From: Phialocephala subalpina
Taxonomy: Eukaryota; Ascomycota; Leotiomycetes; Helotiales; Mollisiaceae
Direction: 5' to 3'
Assembly: GCA_900073065.1 (NCBI GenBank)
Contig: FJOG01000023.1
Coordinates: forward strand, 934,179 to 998,178
Length of the DNA stretch: 64,000 nucleotides
Numbering within the stretch: the stretch's first letter is position 1; each line of letters begins with the position of its first letter. Shown piece after piece: positions 1 to 11,740 of this stretch. The translations under genes and the position numbers were made by a program. Below the pieces are notes generated by a model that saw only the letters and a list, made by a program, of their open reading frames with translations, had not been told where the DNA came from and searched no databases.

Positions 1-130
1 GATCGCTGTCGCAAGACGTCCTTCGGCGTTTGTTATCCTGTCCAACACCTCTCCAACAAACACTAACGCCTAGCTCAATTCAACCAAAACGGACGGAAAA
101 GTAGTCGTCCAGTGGTATTATTGGTGAGCC

Positions 131-886
131 ATGAGTACCAAGCCCGAGAAAGCTGACGATGATATCGATGCACTTGAAGCTCTGGAGTCAGAGGAGAAAG
201 AGTACTTGAAAGTGAGCTTCCCCTGGAACCGCTCCTTTAAAATTGCACTGCTAATCATATCGCACTATCATAGGATGCCGAAATTGATCGTATTCTAAAG
301 GCTTTCCGTCTAGATGCGTATGTATGCCCTACAGACTACCCCGCCACCTTCTGACCCCCTCTCTAGTTACGCAGTTCTCGACCTTCAACCTGGTGTGCCA
401 GAGTCCGACATCAAGAAATGTTATCGTTCCAAGTCCCTCCTGATCCATCCGGATAAGACTACGAATCCGCAAGCCCCCGATGCCTTTGATCGCCTCAAGA
501 AAGCTCAGACTGAGCTCATGGATGAAAAGCACCGCGAGCGACTCGACGAAGCCATCGCAGACGCGCGCATGCTCTTGATCCGCGAGAACAAATGGACTGT
601 TGATAGTCCGGAGTTGAAGACGGAGAAGTTTGCGAAAGACTGGAGGGAGAAGACCAAGATGGTGCTGATTGATAATGAGCATAGGAGACGACGTCAGATG
701 AAGGCACAGATGCAGGAAGAGGGTCGCGAGCAGAAGAAGGCCGACGAGGAGTTGGAGCAGAGGAAGCGAAAGAGAGAACATGAACAAGACTGGGAGAGTA
801 CACGAGAGCAACGAATTGGAAGTTGGAGAGACTTTCAGAAGGGTACGGAGAAGAAGAAAAAGAAGAAAGCTAAGCCGATCGGATGA
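131..886 (+). CDS. J-domain protein, Spf31/DNAJC8-like spliceosome cofactor
   Basis: Three exons, 131-211, 274-317 and 367-886, give 214 residues with consistent phases; both introns are GT-AG. The J domain spans roughly residues 40-105, with the HPD motif that stimulates Hsp70 ATPase at residues 69-71. The C-terminal half is a highly charged helix rich in K, R and E, ending in a lysine run. A short acidic N-terminus before a J domain followed by a long basic helix is the layout of human DNAJC8 and fission yeast Spf31, which associate with the spliceosome. The start at 131 is chosen because it opens the acidic first exon and splices cleanly; an ATG at 314 lies in exon 2/intron 2 sequence and is out of the gene frame. 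It converges on the coiled-coil gene downstream. The J-domain call is firm; the splicing role is inferred from family layout. Confidence 0.85.
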
Positions 887-1419
887 TACAATGATACACG
901 GAGTTATATCAGAGGTCAATGGCGTTGGTGGTATGCTTCATGGGCATTTCTGCTGCTTCAGTTTACGCACATAGAGTTTGCCTTCTAGCACGGTTTATCA
1001 ATGCAATCGCGATTTTCTCGGACCAAAACGCACCTCTTTTCGACGGCCCAAAGCTCTCGCCCTGCCGGAAGAATACACACCCAATGAGGTTTATTACAAA
1101 GTGTTGAGACATTGAGGAAACGCTGAGTACAATCCAGATCTGGTTTTACTTCAAAGTCGGGGGCTACTTTTCCAACTAGCTTCCTCTCACATTCCTATCA
1201 AATATCGGGCAGCTGGAGGCATATCGAGGAACATGTCGAAGGAACAAATCTGCAACAGAGAAGGCATGCGTGTGAGTATCACAAATTCATGTTACTGGAA
1301 ACATGCAAGAAATAGGTCATCATAGTTAAAATACTAATAACCAGAACCCCTCCAGAGCACGAAATATGTCCCCAAACTCAAACGCCCTTCCAACTCAGCA
1401 ACCTACTCCAGAATCCCAA
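887..1419. other. Convergent intergenic region
   Basis: This lies between the 3' ends of two converging genes and presumably holds both 3' UTRs. I see no further gene, repeat or RNA. Confidence 0.6.
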
Positions 1420-3480
1420 CTAATCATACATTTCCATGTCACTCTCCATATCACTCTCCGCAGAGTATCCAAAACCCATCTGCTCGTCATCTTCTTCCAC
1501 TGTTGCCTTCTTCTTTCCCTTCTTGTTCTTTACCTCCTGCGCCGCCCTCTTCGCTGCCCTCTCTACCCCTTTCTTCGCCATATACTCATTTACCTCTTTG
1601 TTAAACTCATCCGATCCAACCTTCTTCCCCGCCTCCTCAGCCTCCTTCTCGCCAGCGATCCTCTCATCAAGATTGACTTTCCTAAGCTGCAAGATCGACA
1701 ACACGGCCCCAGTATCTTGGATCTGCTTTTGCCATGCTGCTTTCAGTTTCTGGTGCAGCTCAGCGGCATCCATAGCATCCTGTTGCTCTGTCTGTCTCAC
1801 AGCTTCTAGACTTGCAGCAAGCCTTTCATCGTGATCTTTCTGTATCTTATCGCGAGCGGTACGGAAATGAAGCTTTTGCTGTTCAAGCGCCGCATCCTCA
1901 GCTGTGATTCTCTTCTTTTCATCCTCGAGCGTTTTCTTCTCCGTTACAAGCTGATCTTTTTCAGCCTGGAGACGATCATTCTCTTTTTTCGCAGCATCTC
2001 TCTCCGCATTCGCTTTCTTAACTGCCTCGGTCTCACCCGGTTTCTTCGCCTCGTTACAGTTCTTCAGTTGCTCCTTCAACGTATTCATCGCAAGCCGGTG
2101 TTGAATTTCCGAAGTAGTCATCATCTTCTCCGCATTCTGCGCAACGGTCTTCTCATGCACCGCAATCTGATAATCCTGTCTCAACTGCTTCAATTCCTCC
2201 AACTGTGCCCGATTCTTCATCTCCCAAGCAGAAACACGTTCCGGCCATACTGGCTTCACGACTGAGACTACCGTAGGCACTTTCTCCATATCCTTGGTAG
2301 CCTTGACTCCAGGGTGATGTTCATGAGCCGGGATAACGAATACAGTCTTCAACGGATCCTTCCTCAAGCGAATATACCGAGTCGAGATATCAAGAACGGT
2401 AATTCCACGCTCGTATTCCTTCTGTCCGCGAACACGCCACATATCTTGTCCAATAACACCGGATTTCTTATACATAAGTCTCACCGCCTCATCGCTCGCC
2501 TCCTTCTTCTCAAACTCATAGTTCAAGAAATCCCATAGATCTTCGCCGCAGTTCGCGAGCACGAATCGATCTTGTGGATACACGATCTCGCGGCCTTTCC
2601 TACCATCGGGGCCCATTTTCGTTAATGCTTGAGACGGGACCACGGCTTCGTTTGCGAGGGCATCGAGGGCGTTGGAGTAGCAGCGTTCGAGGTCATGGAC
2701 GCGCATTACGAGACGTTGGATGTGCAGGATCATTTGTCCTAACAAAGTTGTTTGCGATTTTTCCCATTGTGCTTTCTCCTCCGGATTAGTTGAATTTTTG
2801 TCGGGAAGGATAGAGAGAAGGCCGCCTTTCGCGCTATATTCGTGGTCTAGGATTTCGAGAATCTCGTTTGCGTGATCGATGAGCGTTTGGTGTTGGGCGT
2901 AGGGCATGCTTTTCCCGTCTTCGGGTGATTTCATCGCGTAGTGGAGGGGACAGATGTCGTCGAGGAGCATGTGGGCTGGCTGGTCGTGATGACCGCCGCC
3001 GTTTGGGTCGTTCCCTGTTTCGGTGATGTTCATGAGTGCTGTTAAGGGCATCTTGTGATGGCGAATGTAATTCGGATTCTGGGGTCCGGTGTACAGATGA
3101 TTGAGGTCATTGAGCCAGTCGTAGGTTTCGCCATCGTTGAATTTTGCAGCGCCGTGGATGTGGGAGTTTACGTTGTCGATTAGGGCGGGGAGCGTAGAGA
3201 CCGTGACGTTCTTTATGAGAATTGTGAGGGCTTGGGCGTGTTGTTTCAGGGTGAGGAGATTGGGTGCTATGCCTCGAGTTGAGAGGTAGCCGCAGTTTAC
3301 GTGCGCGAGACGTTTGAGGAGATCTGGGCAGTCGATGGAGGTTTGGATCGTATAGATGGAGCGGTATAAAGGCGCATAATCTGTGGCGGGGACATGTTGG
3401 AGTTGTTTGCCTGATGGAGCCGGGTTGACTGGATTTGTTGGTCCTGGAGACGCAGTGTGACTATGTGCTGTAGCTTCCAT
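1420..3480 (-). CDS. Unknown protein with long C-terminal coiled coil
   Basis: This is a single open frame of 686 residues. The ATG at 3480 is chosen; the frame runs further upstream to 3792 but that extension has the composition of untranslated leader. Residues 1-400 look globular, with many His, Asn and Leu and no motif I recognise. Residues about 410-630 are a dense K/E/Q/A coiled coil with heptad character. The tail has a KNKKGKKKA basic patch followed by an acidic, methionine-rich end (EEDDEQMGFGYSAESDMESD). No signal peptide or membrane segment is visible. The basic patch could be a nuclear localisation signal, but that is inference. It shares a coiled-coil, charged-tail character with the giant gene at 15.3-20.7 kb, though I see no sequence kinship. 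Coding status is strongly supported by length and composition; function is unknown. Confidence 0.75.
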   Translation of the reverse strand: MEATAHSHTASPGPTNPVNPAPSGKQLQHVPATDYAPLYRSIYTIQTSIDCPDLLKRLAHVNCGYLSTRGIAPNLLTLKQHAQALTILIKNVTVSTLPALIDNVNSHIHGAAKFNDGETYDWLNDLNHLYTGPQNPNYIRHHKMPLTALMNITETGNDPNGGGHHDQPAHMLLDDICPLHYAMKSPEDGKSMPYAQHQTLIDHANEILEILDHEYSAKGGLLSILPDKNSTNPEEKAQWEKSQTTLLGQMILHIQRLVMRVHDLERCYSNALDALANEAVVPSQALTKMGPDGRKGREIVYPQDRFVLANCGEDLWDFLNYEFEKKEASDEAVRLMYKKSGVIGQDMWRVRGQKEYERGITVLDISTRYIRLRKDPLKTVFVIPAHEHHPGVKATKDMEKVPTVVSVVKPVWPERVSAWEMKNRAQLEELKQLRQDYQIAVHEKTVAQNAEKMMTTSEIQHRLAMNTLKEQLKNCNEAKKPGETEAVKKANAERDAAKKENDRLQAEKDQLVTEKKTLEDEKKRITAEDAALEQQKLHFRTARDKIQKDHDERLAASLEAVRQTEQQDAMDAAELHQKLKAAWQKQIQDTGAVLSILQLRKVNLDERIAGEKEAEEAGKKVGSDEFNKEVNEYMAKKGVERAAKRAAQEVKNKKGKKKATVEEDDEQMGFGYSAESDMESDMEMYD

Positions 3481-3788
3481 GGTTGATAGTTGAGATGTGT
3501 ATAGATGAAAGTCAAGGGTACAGCTCGAAGGTGTTGTGGGAAAACGAAAAGGCCAGCCAAACAGAGCAGAACGGATGTGAAAGGATGCGAAACGCTTAAA
3601 GGAGAACCTGCATTCCTTGAACTTTAGGTTGCTAGGAAAAACAAATGGAATGCTGGGTCTAAAATCTGAGGAATGCGATTTTATTGTCGTACATTCCATA
3701 CCTATTGCTCTAGCGAACACTCGCGAAATTTCCAACCCCCTTTTCATCCTCGCAAAATACCCGAATCGGTCTCCAGGGAGCATCAAAG
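3481..3788. other. Intergenic region upstream of the coiled-coil gene
   Basis: A short interval between the 3' end of the P450 gene and the start of the coiled-coil gene on the same strand. It should contain the promoter of the latter. Nothing else is visible. Confidence 0.5.
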
Positions 3789-5760
3789 TCATATCCTAGC
3801 GGTCAATTTGATCATGAGCGGTGGCTTCTCCCATAAGAAGTAAACCTTCTGCTGGTTCCAATTATTCGACTCGGGACACAACTCCAACTCAAAATTCCAC
3901 AGGATTCGACACATTATCGAGCGAATCTCTGCATATGCTAGGTTCTAATGTCACGGTTAGCCCAGTGTGCTTACCTTGGTGAAGACTTTGGCATCACGTG
4001 TAGTCTTGCACACGAAAAGGGGGTGCTTACCTTGCCGATACAATTCCTAGTTCCAACCGAGAAAGGTTGCACAGCAGTCAAGTCATCGCTTGCATATGCA
4101 GGATCTCCGAGCCAGCGCTCTAGTCGATAAGAAGAAGCGTTCTTGAAGTTCTTTTCTGAGTGGAACATCCCGTAATGGGGAACTCCTACTGATATCTATT
4201 TTCGAAGTCCGTATTCAGTATGTTTTTTTCTCTCAAATTAGAATGAACAAAAATAAGACGTACATTGCCGGGAATCATCTCTCCGTTGATGATGACCCCC
4301 TCTGGAGGTGTGACACGAGGCAGCTCCGCAGGCACGGGAGGATAGATTCGTAGTGTTTCTTCGATACAAGCTTGCAGATATGGAAGCCTGGTCTGGCTTG
4401 CGAATGTCATGTCTTCTGTGTTCGTAAAACTCGAGCGGACCTCTTCTTTGAGTTTGGTCATGTAATCCGGGTTCTTGAGGAGGTAGAAGAACATGCCTGA
4501 CAGCAGAGTAGCGCTTGTCTCACTCCCAGCAACGATGAAGAGTCCTGCATTCGAGATTATTTCTTCTGTACTGACACCGCCTTTCTCGTCGTCGTTGTGG
4601 CGAAGGAAGTGGCTTATGAAGTCTTTTCGATCCGTCTTCGAATTGATTCGACGCATCGTCTTGTCTTTCGTGTCGTTCTGGAGCTTCTTGATCGTTTCGG
4701 CTGCGGCTGGGATCATGCCGACAATTGTCATGAGGATCCTGTTGAAAATAGGGTATGCCTTCGCGACCCGGAAGAAGACGCCGATCTTCATGTTGTGAAA
4801 GATAGTTGCCATCCAGAAATGGTATTCGCCTCTGCAACGGACGTGTTAGCTTGCACAGCTCCCTATCTCCCATAGCGAAAGAGCATCTTGAGATGATCCC
4901 CACGCCTCGTCACTGTCTGGTCGTCTTCAGGTTTGCACCAAGGGAACGTGCTCTACGTACTTCTCTAATGCTTGGAAAGACTCGGCAAATGCAAGATCTC
5001 CCACGATGTCTATCGATCTTGTTAGAATAATGAAGAAGGCATGCACGCCGAGAAGGGCTCCAGAACTTCCAAAGATAACAGCAGTTCAGAACCGGATAGC
5101 TTACCAAATGTCGTGAAGTTCAACCACCGCACCATATCAACTTTACCCTTATTGGGCCCCTCGATCTGATCATGAAGCTTGGAGATCAGCATGTTGCAGA
5201 ACCCCATAATAATACCCTCTTGATCTCGAAGTGCCTGTTCAGAGAACGCATGACTGATGACGCGCCGCTGTCGCTGGTGGGTAGCGTCATCTGCTTCGAG
5301 CTGTAAAGAGGTCAATCACGAAGTCACGCGATAACGCGTTCTCACTTACCAGACTGTCTGCTCCTTCCGGATCGAAACTATCTTTGTAGAATTCGGGGTC
5401 TTTTTCGAGCATCTTCTTGCCTTTCTGCGTTCCATATATATCTATCGAATGTCAATATAGCCAATGGGAGAGCATTTGGAGTGAATTACCTCGGAAAGCT
5501 TGAGGATTGTTGAAAGAAAGCAGTCCAGGCGCCCAGCGTACGACATCGCCATACCTTTCGTGGAGTTCTTTGACGTAAGAAGCTTGGTCTCCGTTGTAAA
5601 TCTGCCAGTAATGTGGGAAAGTGAATGCAGCGTAAAGCTTCGGTCCAGGATACTTCGCTAGAGGATGGAGAGTGATGTTGTAGATGGCTACAGCGAGGGA
5701 GTAAAGGAGCCACGCAAGGAAGGACAGCACAAGCAGAGTGAAAATGTCGGAGAGTTTCAT
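3789..5760 (-). CDS. Cytochrome P450 (CYP65/isotrichodermin C-15 hydroxylase-like)
   Basis: Seven exons (5760-5490, 5441-5350, 5300-5105, 5009-4961, 4831-4264, 4195-4031, 3944-3789) give 498 residues, in phase throughout with GT-AG introns. An N-terminal membrane anchor (about residues 5-27) is followed by the proline-rich hinge HPLAKYPGPKL. The I-helix carries AGSETSAT, the oxygen-activation motif. The K-helix EETLR and the PERF-like ERW segment are present. The heme loop PFSVGTRNCIGK places the thiolate Cys at residue 444. The enzyme would sit in the ER membrane and hydroxylate a small hydrophobic substrate using a P450 reductase. The overall pattern resembles fungal CYP65-type enzymes often annotated as isotrichodermin C-15 hydroxylases; the actual substrate cannot be read. 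No other biosynthetic gene is adjacent, so a cluster role is unsupported. Confidence 0.88.
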
Positions 5761-7609
5761 GATGACGTTGGTCTTGCGGGACAACCGGGAATGCAAACAA
5801 TAGCAGAACAACACAACAGCTACTGTTGAGCGATGTGGTGAAAAAGATGGAAGAGAAGGAAGGTTGCAGTGGTATATGTAACCCCGCCATGATCGTCCGC
5901 CGTCAGCGGATGCAATGCTCATCCCAGGATAATTTAGCAGCAAAAAGCTCGAAGTAATATGCATCGATGGGTATGAAACGATTGTGTCGTATGAGGATTC
6001 CAATCAACAACCTTTCTATACGTCGGATACCGGCAAGCGAACAATTGGAGTGCTTGGGTTCGGTACTTCAAATTGTGTTGGTTGGCTCGCGGTTTTGGCG
6101 AATAACGGCGGCTGAGTAAACACTTGTACTTTTCGAGTGGCCAATTTGTATGAATACGGGGGATAGAGCTAGGAATGGCTGACTTTAACCCGTGGTGAAT
6201 CAACTCGGAAGCTTCATCGAGAAGAAACAGCACCGAATAAGCAATTCGACCTTGTTCTTGTCCGGTTGATGGTAAGTATGAGGCAGAAGGATAGCGAAAA
6301 AGTGATACGTGCAAACGGAGGTGATTGTCCTAGGATGGAACCGTGATCTGTAAATGGTGCTGACTGTTTCTAGCTTGCAACGGTGTGCCTTTCAAGATAC
6401 AGTATGCTGGCATCCACGTCTCCAAGTCCTGTGCGAGATGCATGTTCATCCCAAGTCGATTATTTTTGAGGAATCGAGACACAGGCGTGTTCAAAGTGGA
6501 AGGAGACCGTGATGATGACAAAGAACTACCCCACCTGCTCCAGGGGCTTCGGGACTGGTCACCGATGGATGACCCCTGCTGAGCTGGGAGATCTCGGCTG
6601 TTGAAGTCTCGACTCACCACTGCCCTCTTCTCAAATATACGATCTTTGAGGTTGGCAGCTCAGATTGAAATATTGGAGGCTGCACAAGTCTCGTTAGTGC
6701 CAGCCCCGTTCCTCTTATTTGCGCGGGAATCTTCCGAAGCTTTACTTACTGGACATGAAACCTCATCACTGAGGCCGTCCTGTGGCTGCTTGTGCATCTC
6801 AGCTCAACAAGGGATGAGAGTGGGGATGAGGCACTGTGCAGCCACTCAACAGCCCTGGAATAATGAATGTCGCGTATCTGTCTTCCTTGCACAATTGTCG
6901 AACCCCCTCCAATATGGAGATTGTGCCCTGGATGCTGATTTTCTGATTTTCTGCTGGCAGTTGTCACGGATCGAGAAATGCAATGCGATGCGATGCAAGC
7001 TGGGGCGAAAGACAACCTCCACGATTATTTCAGCTGATATGACTTCTTGTGTTTGGACTTGTGGCTGCTGGTTGCCGCCAGCAGATGCGGCAGCAGGAGA
7101 CACTTGTTCCACCCAGCTGTGTTACGATCGCTTGTTTTTGGATGAAGCCCAATTGCTTTGACTGTACTTCTATATGATCATTCATGCCCGTCCTCGCAGC
7201 GCCAAATCAAAATGACATGACAACAGCAACACCTCACTCAACACGCTACTTGACACGTCTGATCAGCTTCTTTCGACTTCTTACTCACGCTTCTGGTCCT
7301 TGAAGCGATACCGAAGTTGAGATTCTATCGGACCCTGATTTGAGGTTCCATTTTCATCTCCCCCGATCCACAGGGATACTCGAAATTCTACGTCACTAGA
7401 CAAGGCACCCCAGTCGCCATCGATTTTCTTGATTCGAGGCCTCAAACGGGTCCACCAGTGACACCGTCCGTGCTTCGACGTGCCGAGATATATTTGCTTC
7501 TTACCCAGGATCCATATCACCTGCTAGATTCCTGATCAACCACTTCAACTCTCGTCAACCATCTTCTACAATTGGCGCCACTCAATTGTGAAGACAGAAC
7601 TTCTCAATC
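5761..7609. other. Divergent intergenic region without clear gene
   Basis: This 1.85 kb lies between the P450 and the CSC1-like gene, which are transcribed away from each other, so it holds both promoters. Open frames up to 186 codons occur, but none shows a motif, a splice pattern or protein-like composition. Confidence 0.5.
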
Positions 7610-10455
7610 ATGAGTAGTTCAGGCCCAACGCAGAATGTCCCTGACGCGTCCCTGTCAGGGTTGATCGCAACCCTCGCACCAACAGCTCTGGTTGCTGGCG
7701 TCTACGTCCTGATCTTCTTGATTCTGCGAAAGTCGCATCGTCGGTGGTATGCGCCTAGAACCTACCTGGGCACATTGCGCGAAGAGTACGTATCTCATAT
7801 TCCTAATATCGATCTAGCAATTGCTAACGATGAACAGAGAGCGCTCTATACCTCTGCCAAATGGGTGGTTCAATTGGATTGGTCCATTCTGGAAGATCCC
7901 AGATACCTACACTCTGCAGCATCAATCGCTCGATGCATACCTATTCCTCCGCTTCCTTCGCATGACCGTGGTCATTATGTTTGTTGGAGCTTGTATTACT
8001 TGGCCTGTGTAAGTTCACGCTTTTCGTGGTACCTATAAATACTAATAGCCTCGTTTAATAGCCTCTTCCCAGTCAACATTACAGGAGGTGGTGGTGGTGT
8101 TCGGCTGAATATGCTTTCGATGAGCAACGTCAATAAGGACTCAAAGGGTGGAAAGTACAAATACTTCGCTCACTGCTTCTGCGGATGGTTATTCTTCGGT
8201 TTCGTCCTTGCCCTCGTTACACGCGAGAGTATCTTTTACATCAACCTCCGTCAGGCATTCCTCCTCTCACCGGTCTACGCCAACCGCATTTCTGCAAGGA
8301 CTGTGCTCTTCACCTCGGTCCCCAAGCTGTACCTCGATGAAGCTAGACTTCGAAAGATTTTCGGTGACTCCGTCCGAAGCATCTGGATTACCGGCGACTC
8401 AACAAAGGTCGATGAACTTGTCGAGGAACGTGACAAGGTTGCATACCAGCTGGAGAAGGCCGAGGTGAAGCTTTTGAAGGCGGCCAACGGCGAGAGGTTG
8501 AAGGCAATCAAGAAGGGCGCTCACTCTGAAGAGGAACCTGTCGTTGCTCCTGCAGCTGGAGAGCAAGCTGATACCGAATCTGGTTCGCTGGCTGCTCGCT
8601 GGATCCCTACCAAGAAACGTCCTACCCACAAGCTTGGCAAATTCGGCCTCTATGGACACAAAGTCGACTCGATCAACTGGTGCCGCGAGAGACTGGAGAC
8701 TCTTATTCCCGAAACCGAGGCTGCACAAGCTTCGTACCGTGCTGGCGAAACTGACAAGGTTGGAGGTGTTTTCATCGAATTTTCTCACCAGTCCGATGCT
8801 CAAGCCGCTTATCAGACTTTGTCTCATCACCAAGCCCTTCACAGTAAGCATCTTCACTCCAATACGAGGTACAGACGGCTAACCACATCACAGTGTCTCC
8901 AAGATACATTGGTGTCAATCCCAGAGAAGTTGTCTGGGCCTCCTTGAAGATCTCTTGGTGGCAACGAGTCATTCGACGAATGGCTGCGTTAGGTTTCATC
9001 ACAGCTTTGGTCGTCTTTTGGGCTATTCCTGTGGCATTCGTCGGTCTGATCTCTAACATCGAGTACCTCGAAGGCTATACCTGGCTCCATTGGTTGACCA
9101 AGATCCCAACAGTCATCATGGGTGTTATCAGCGGTCTTCTTCCCTCGGTCATGCTATCAATCTTGATGTCTTTGGTTCCTGTCATCATGAGACGTAAGTC
9201 CTCAACTTCTGTTGTATCATGGTCACGCTGACAGGTTGTAGTTGTTGCCAAGAAGTCCGGTGAGCCATCATTAGCGCGCATTGAGCTCTTCACCCAGAAC
9301 GCCTATTTCGTCTTCCAGGTCGTGCAAGTCTTCCTGGTTACAACCATCGCTTCATCAGCTTCGTCCATCCTCCAGCAACTTACCAGCAACCCTACCGGCA
9401 TCACCGCTCTGCTCGCAAAGCGCCTTCCTACCGTCTCGAACTTCTACATCTCCTACTTTATTGTTCAGGGATTGTCTATCGCTTCGGGTGTCTTGTCGCA
9501 AGTTATTGGATTCGTCATCTTCACCTTGATGTACAAGTTCTTGGCCGGTACTCCCAGAGGTCTGTACACCAAGTGGGCCAACCTTAGTGCTATTTCATGG
9601 GGTAGCACTCTACCAGTGTTCACCAATATCGCAGTGATCGGTAAGTTTCACTACTGCACTTCTATCTGAAGACCTTTCTAACTCGAACCAGGCATCACTT
9701 ACTCCTGCATCGCACCCCTCGTCCTCGGCTTCGCCACCATCGGCATGTCCTTCTTCTACCTCGCTTACCGCTACAACATCCTCTTCGTAACCGACTCCCA
9801 AATCGACACCAAAGGCCTCATCTACCCCCGCGCCCTCCAACAACTCCTAACCGGCGTCTACATTGCGGAAATCTGCCTCATCGGTCTCTTCGCCATCGCC
9901 ACCACTCCCGGTCCTTTGATCCTCATGATCGTCTTCCTCATCTTCACAGTCCTCTATCACGTTTCTTTAAACGCCGCTCTCGACCCACTTCTTTATAATC
10001 TTCCAAAATCCTTGGAGGCGGAGGAAGAGTCCCTCCGCGGCGCCGCAACCCTCGAAGCCGGCGACTCAGGCGAAATCAAAGAAAAAGGCAGCGAGGTCTC
10101 TACCGCCTTAGCACCCCACAAAAAGCCCAACTTCCTCTCCAAATTCTTCGCTCCACACATCTACTCCGACTACGCCACCCTCCGTCGTCTCGTCCCCAAT
10201 AGCACTATCGATGTCGAACACATGTACGAAGAAGCCGTTGCTGAGAATGCATATTTCCCTCCTGCGGTGGTGGCTGAGACTCCGCTACTTTGGATCCCGA
10301 GAGATGATGCGGGGATTTCGAGACAGGAAGTGAGCCATACTGGGAAGGTTATTCCGATTACGGATGAGGGGTGTCAGTTGGATGGGAAGAATAAGTTGGT
10401 TTGGGACAGTGAGACTGCTAGGCCGCCAGTTTGGCAGGAGAAGATTTATTATTGA
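7610..10455 (+). CDS. CSC1/RSN1-like (DUF221) mechanosensitive or osmosensitive cation channel
   Basis: Six exons (7610-7785, 7838-8008, 8062-8843, 8894-9193, 9242-9640, 9692-10455) give 863 residues, all in phase. The N-terminus has a first membrane span (LAPTALVAGVYVLIFLILR), then the family signature around LPNGWFNWI and FWKIPDTYTLQHQSLDAYLF. Two more spans and a cytosolic loop (about residues 180-380) follow, with the charged PHM7-cyt region. The C-terminal half contains the multi-span RSN1_7TM channel core, including a conserved SPRYIGVNPREVVW entry and MRLVAKKSGEPS. The tail (from about residue 730) is soluble and fungal-specific. Family members (yeast Csc1, plant OSCA) are calcium-permeable channels gated by osmotic or membrane tension at the plasma membrane or ER. 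The length and architecture are normal for the fungal family. Identity as a DUF221 protein is firm; gating properties are inferred. Confidence 0.93.
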
Positions 10456-11740
10456 TCGACTCTTCCTTACTTGCTTTCCTTTAGTTTACGGATTATTGAG
10501 CGGCAATGGAATGGGCAAAAAGGATGATTGTTAGATCATGATTGGTTTAGACTTGGGATGGGATATGGAGTGGGTGGTTTACGACTTTCTCTCTTCTCAT
10601 GATGATGGATCTTTAATGTTTGATTCTGATATCTTGTTTGTTTCTGTACGGTTGGTTGGGCATTGACTCAAAGGGACGAAGGATCTTTTGCGAGGAAATG
10701 GGACGAAAGTGAGCAAAGGAATTAGCGCAGCATGGCATGTCTTGATTGTTGAAGATACCCGGATTGTTCATGTAGTTATTTGACTTGAATGAATGAATAT
10801 TCAACGAATGACTTCTCTTCTTATGTGACTTTCTTTAGTCTGAGGATTTGCGATGGACTCGTACTTCAGACGAACACCCCCTACCGTATCTCATCTCAAT
10901 CCTTGAGATGACAGCCGGAACTTGACAATACCCGTAAGTATTCCTTGACAACACTCATCAAAACCCACATTCAACTCAATTCACACTCCTAACCATATCC
11001 AAACCCTCCACAGCTATAAGCCACAAGACTTCATCCGCAGATCCCCGCTCCACCCCGGTACCCCGGCCATTGACGCTGTCGAAGCTCGCGGACGGTACGG
11101 TGTCCACGGAAGTTTAGGAAGTGTGGAAGGAATTTATGTATTCGGTGGTACTTGAGTTGCGGGACATTCATTAGGTGAAGCTGAATGTATAAGACTCTAA
11201 AATGTGAACGTAGACTTGTCAAAGCTATGATGTGATAACAAAGTTTAAGTATCATTGTCGGTTGTGGACTGAGAGCAGATTGAAGCTTTAGATGTTTGAG
11301 ATTTGACTGGACTTTGAGAGGGTAAAGGTGTTGGAATCTTCCTATAAATTGAGGCTTTACCCAAAGGTAATAATATAGTCTTCGACTTTGAATGGGTAGT
11401 GAGCTTCGGAACTTGTGAAATGGCATTCAAGGCTTTGAAAACCCCTTCATTGTCTGTCTCGAGTAAGTAGCAGGTCGAGGGACTTTCTTTTCCTTAAGTG
11501 TAGGATACTTGACCGTATTTCAAGCGACCAGGAACACAGCCAACTAGAATAGACAGATTGCAAACCGAAACAGAATATAGAAGTGCTAGGACAATTTCAA
11601 TTGGAGTCGCGAGAATACGACTGAAGGAATATGAGATCTTAGAGAGGGTATTTCCTGAGAAGAGTCCAGATTCTAGATTCACCTCTTTATTTCCGCAACT
11701 GAGTATGATACACAATATACAATCCACATCCTCCACATCG
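10456..11740. other. Intergenic region with an orphan intron-like element
   Basis: Sequence between two converging genes. At 10932-11012 there is an intron-like stretch on the + strand: a GTAAGT donor, a CTAAC branch-like box and a CACAG acceptor. The sequence after it reads as an open frame of about 47 codons to about 11154, but no ATG-bearing exon joins it in frame. It may be part of a noncoding or UTR transcript, or a gene relic. The rest shows nothing I can support. Confidence 0.35.

Noticed and set aside
1366..1834. Open frames on the + strand
   Set aside because: Antisense shadows of the coiled-coil gene; composition is Leu/Ser/Phe-rich as expected from complement of K/E codons.
5861..7520. 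Frames up to 186 codons upstream of the CSC1-like gene
   Set aside because: No motifs, and they overlap each other on both strands.
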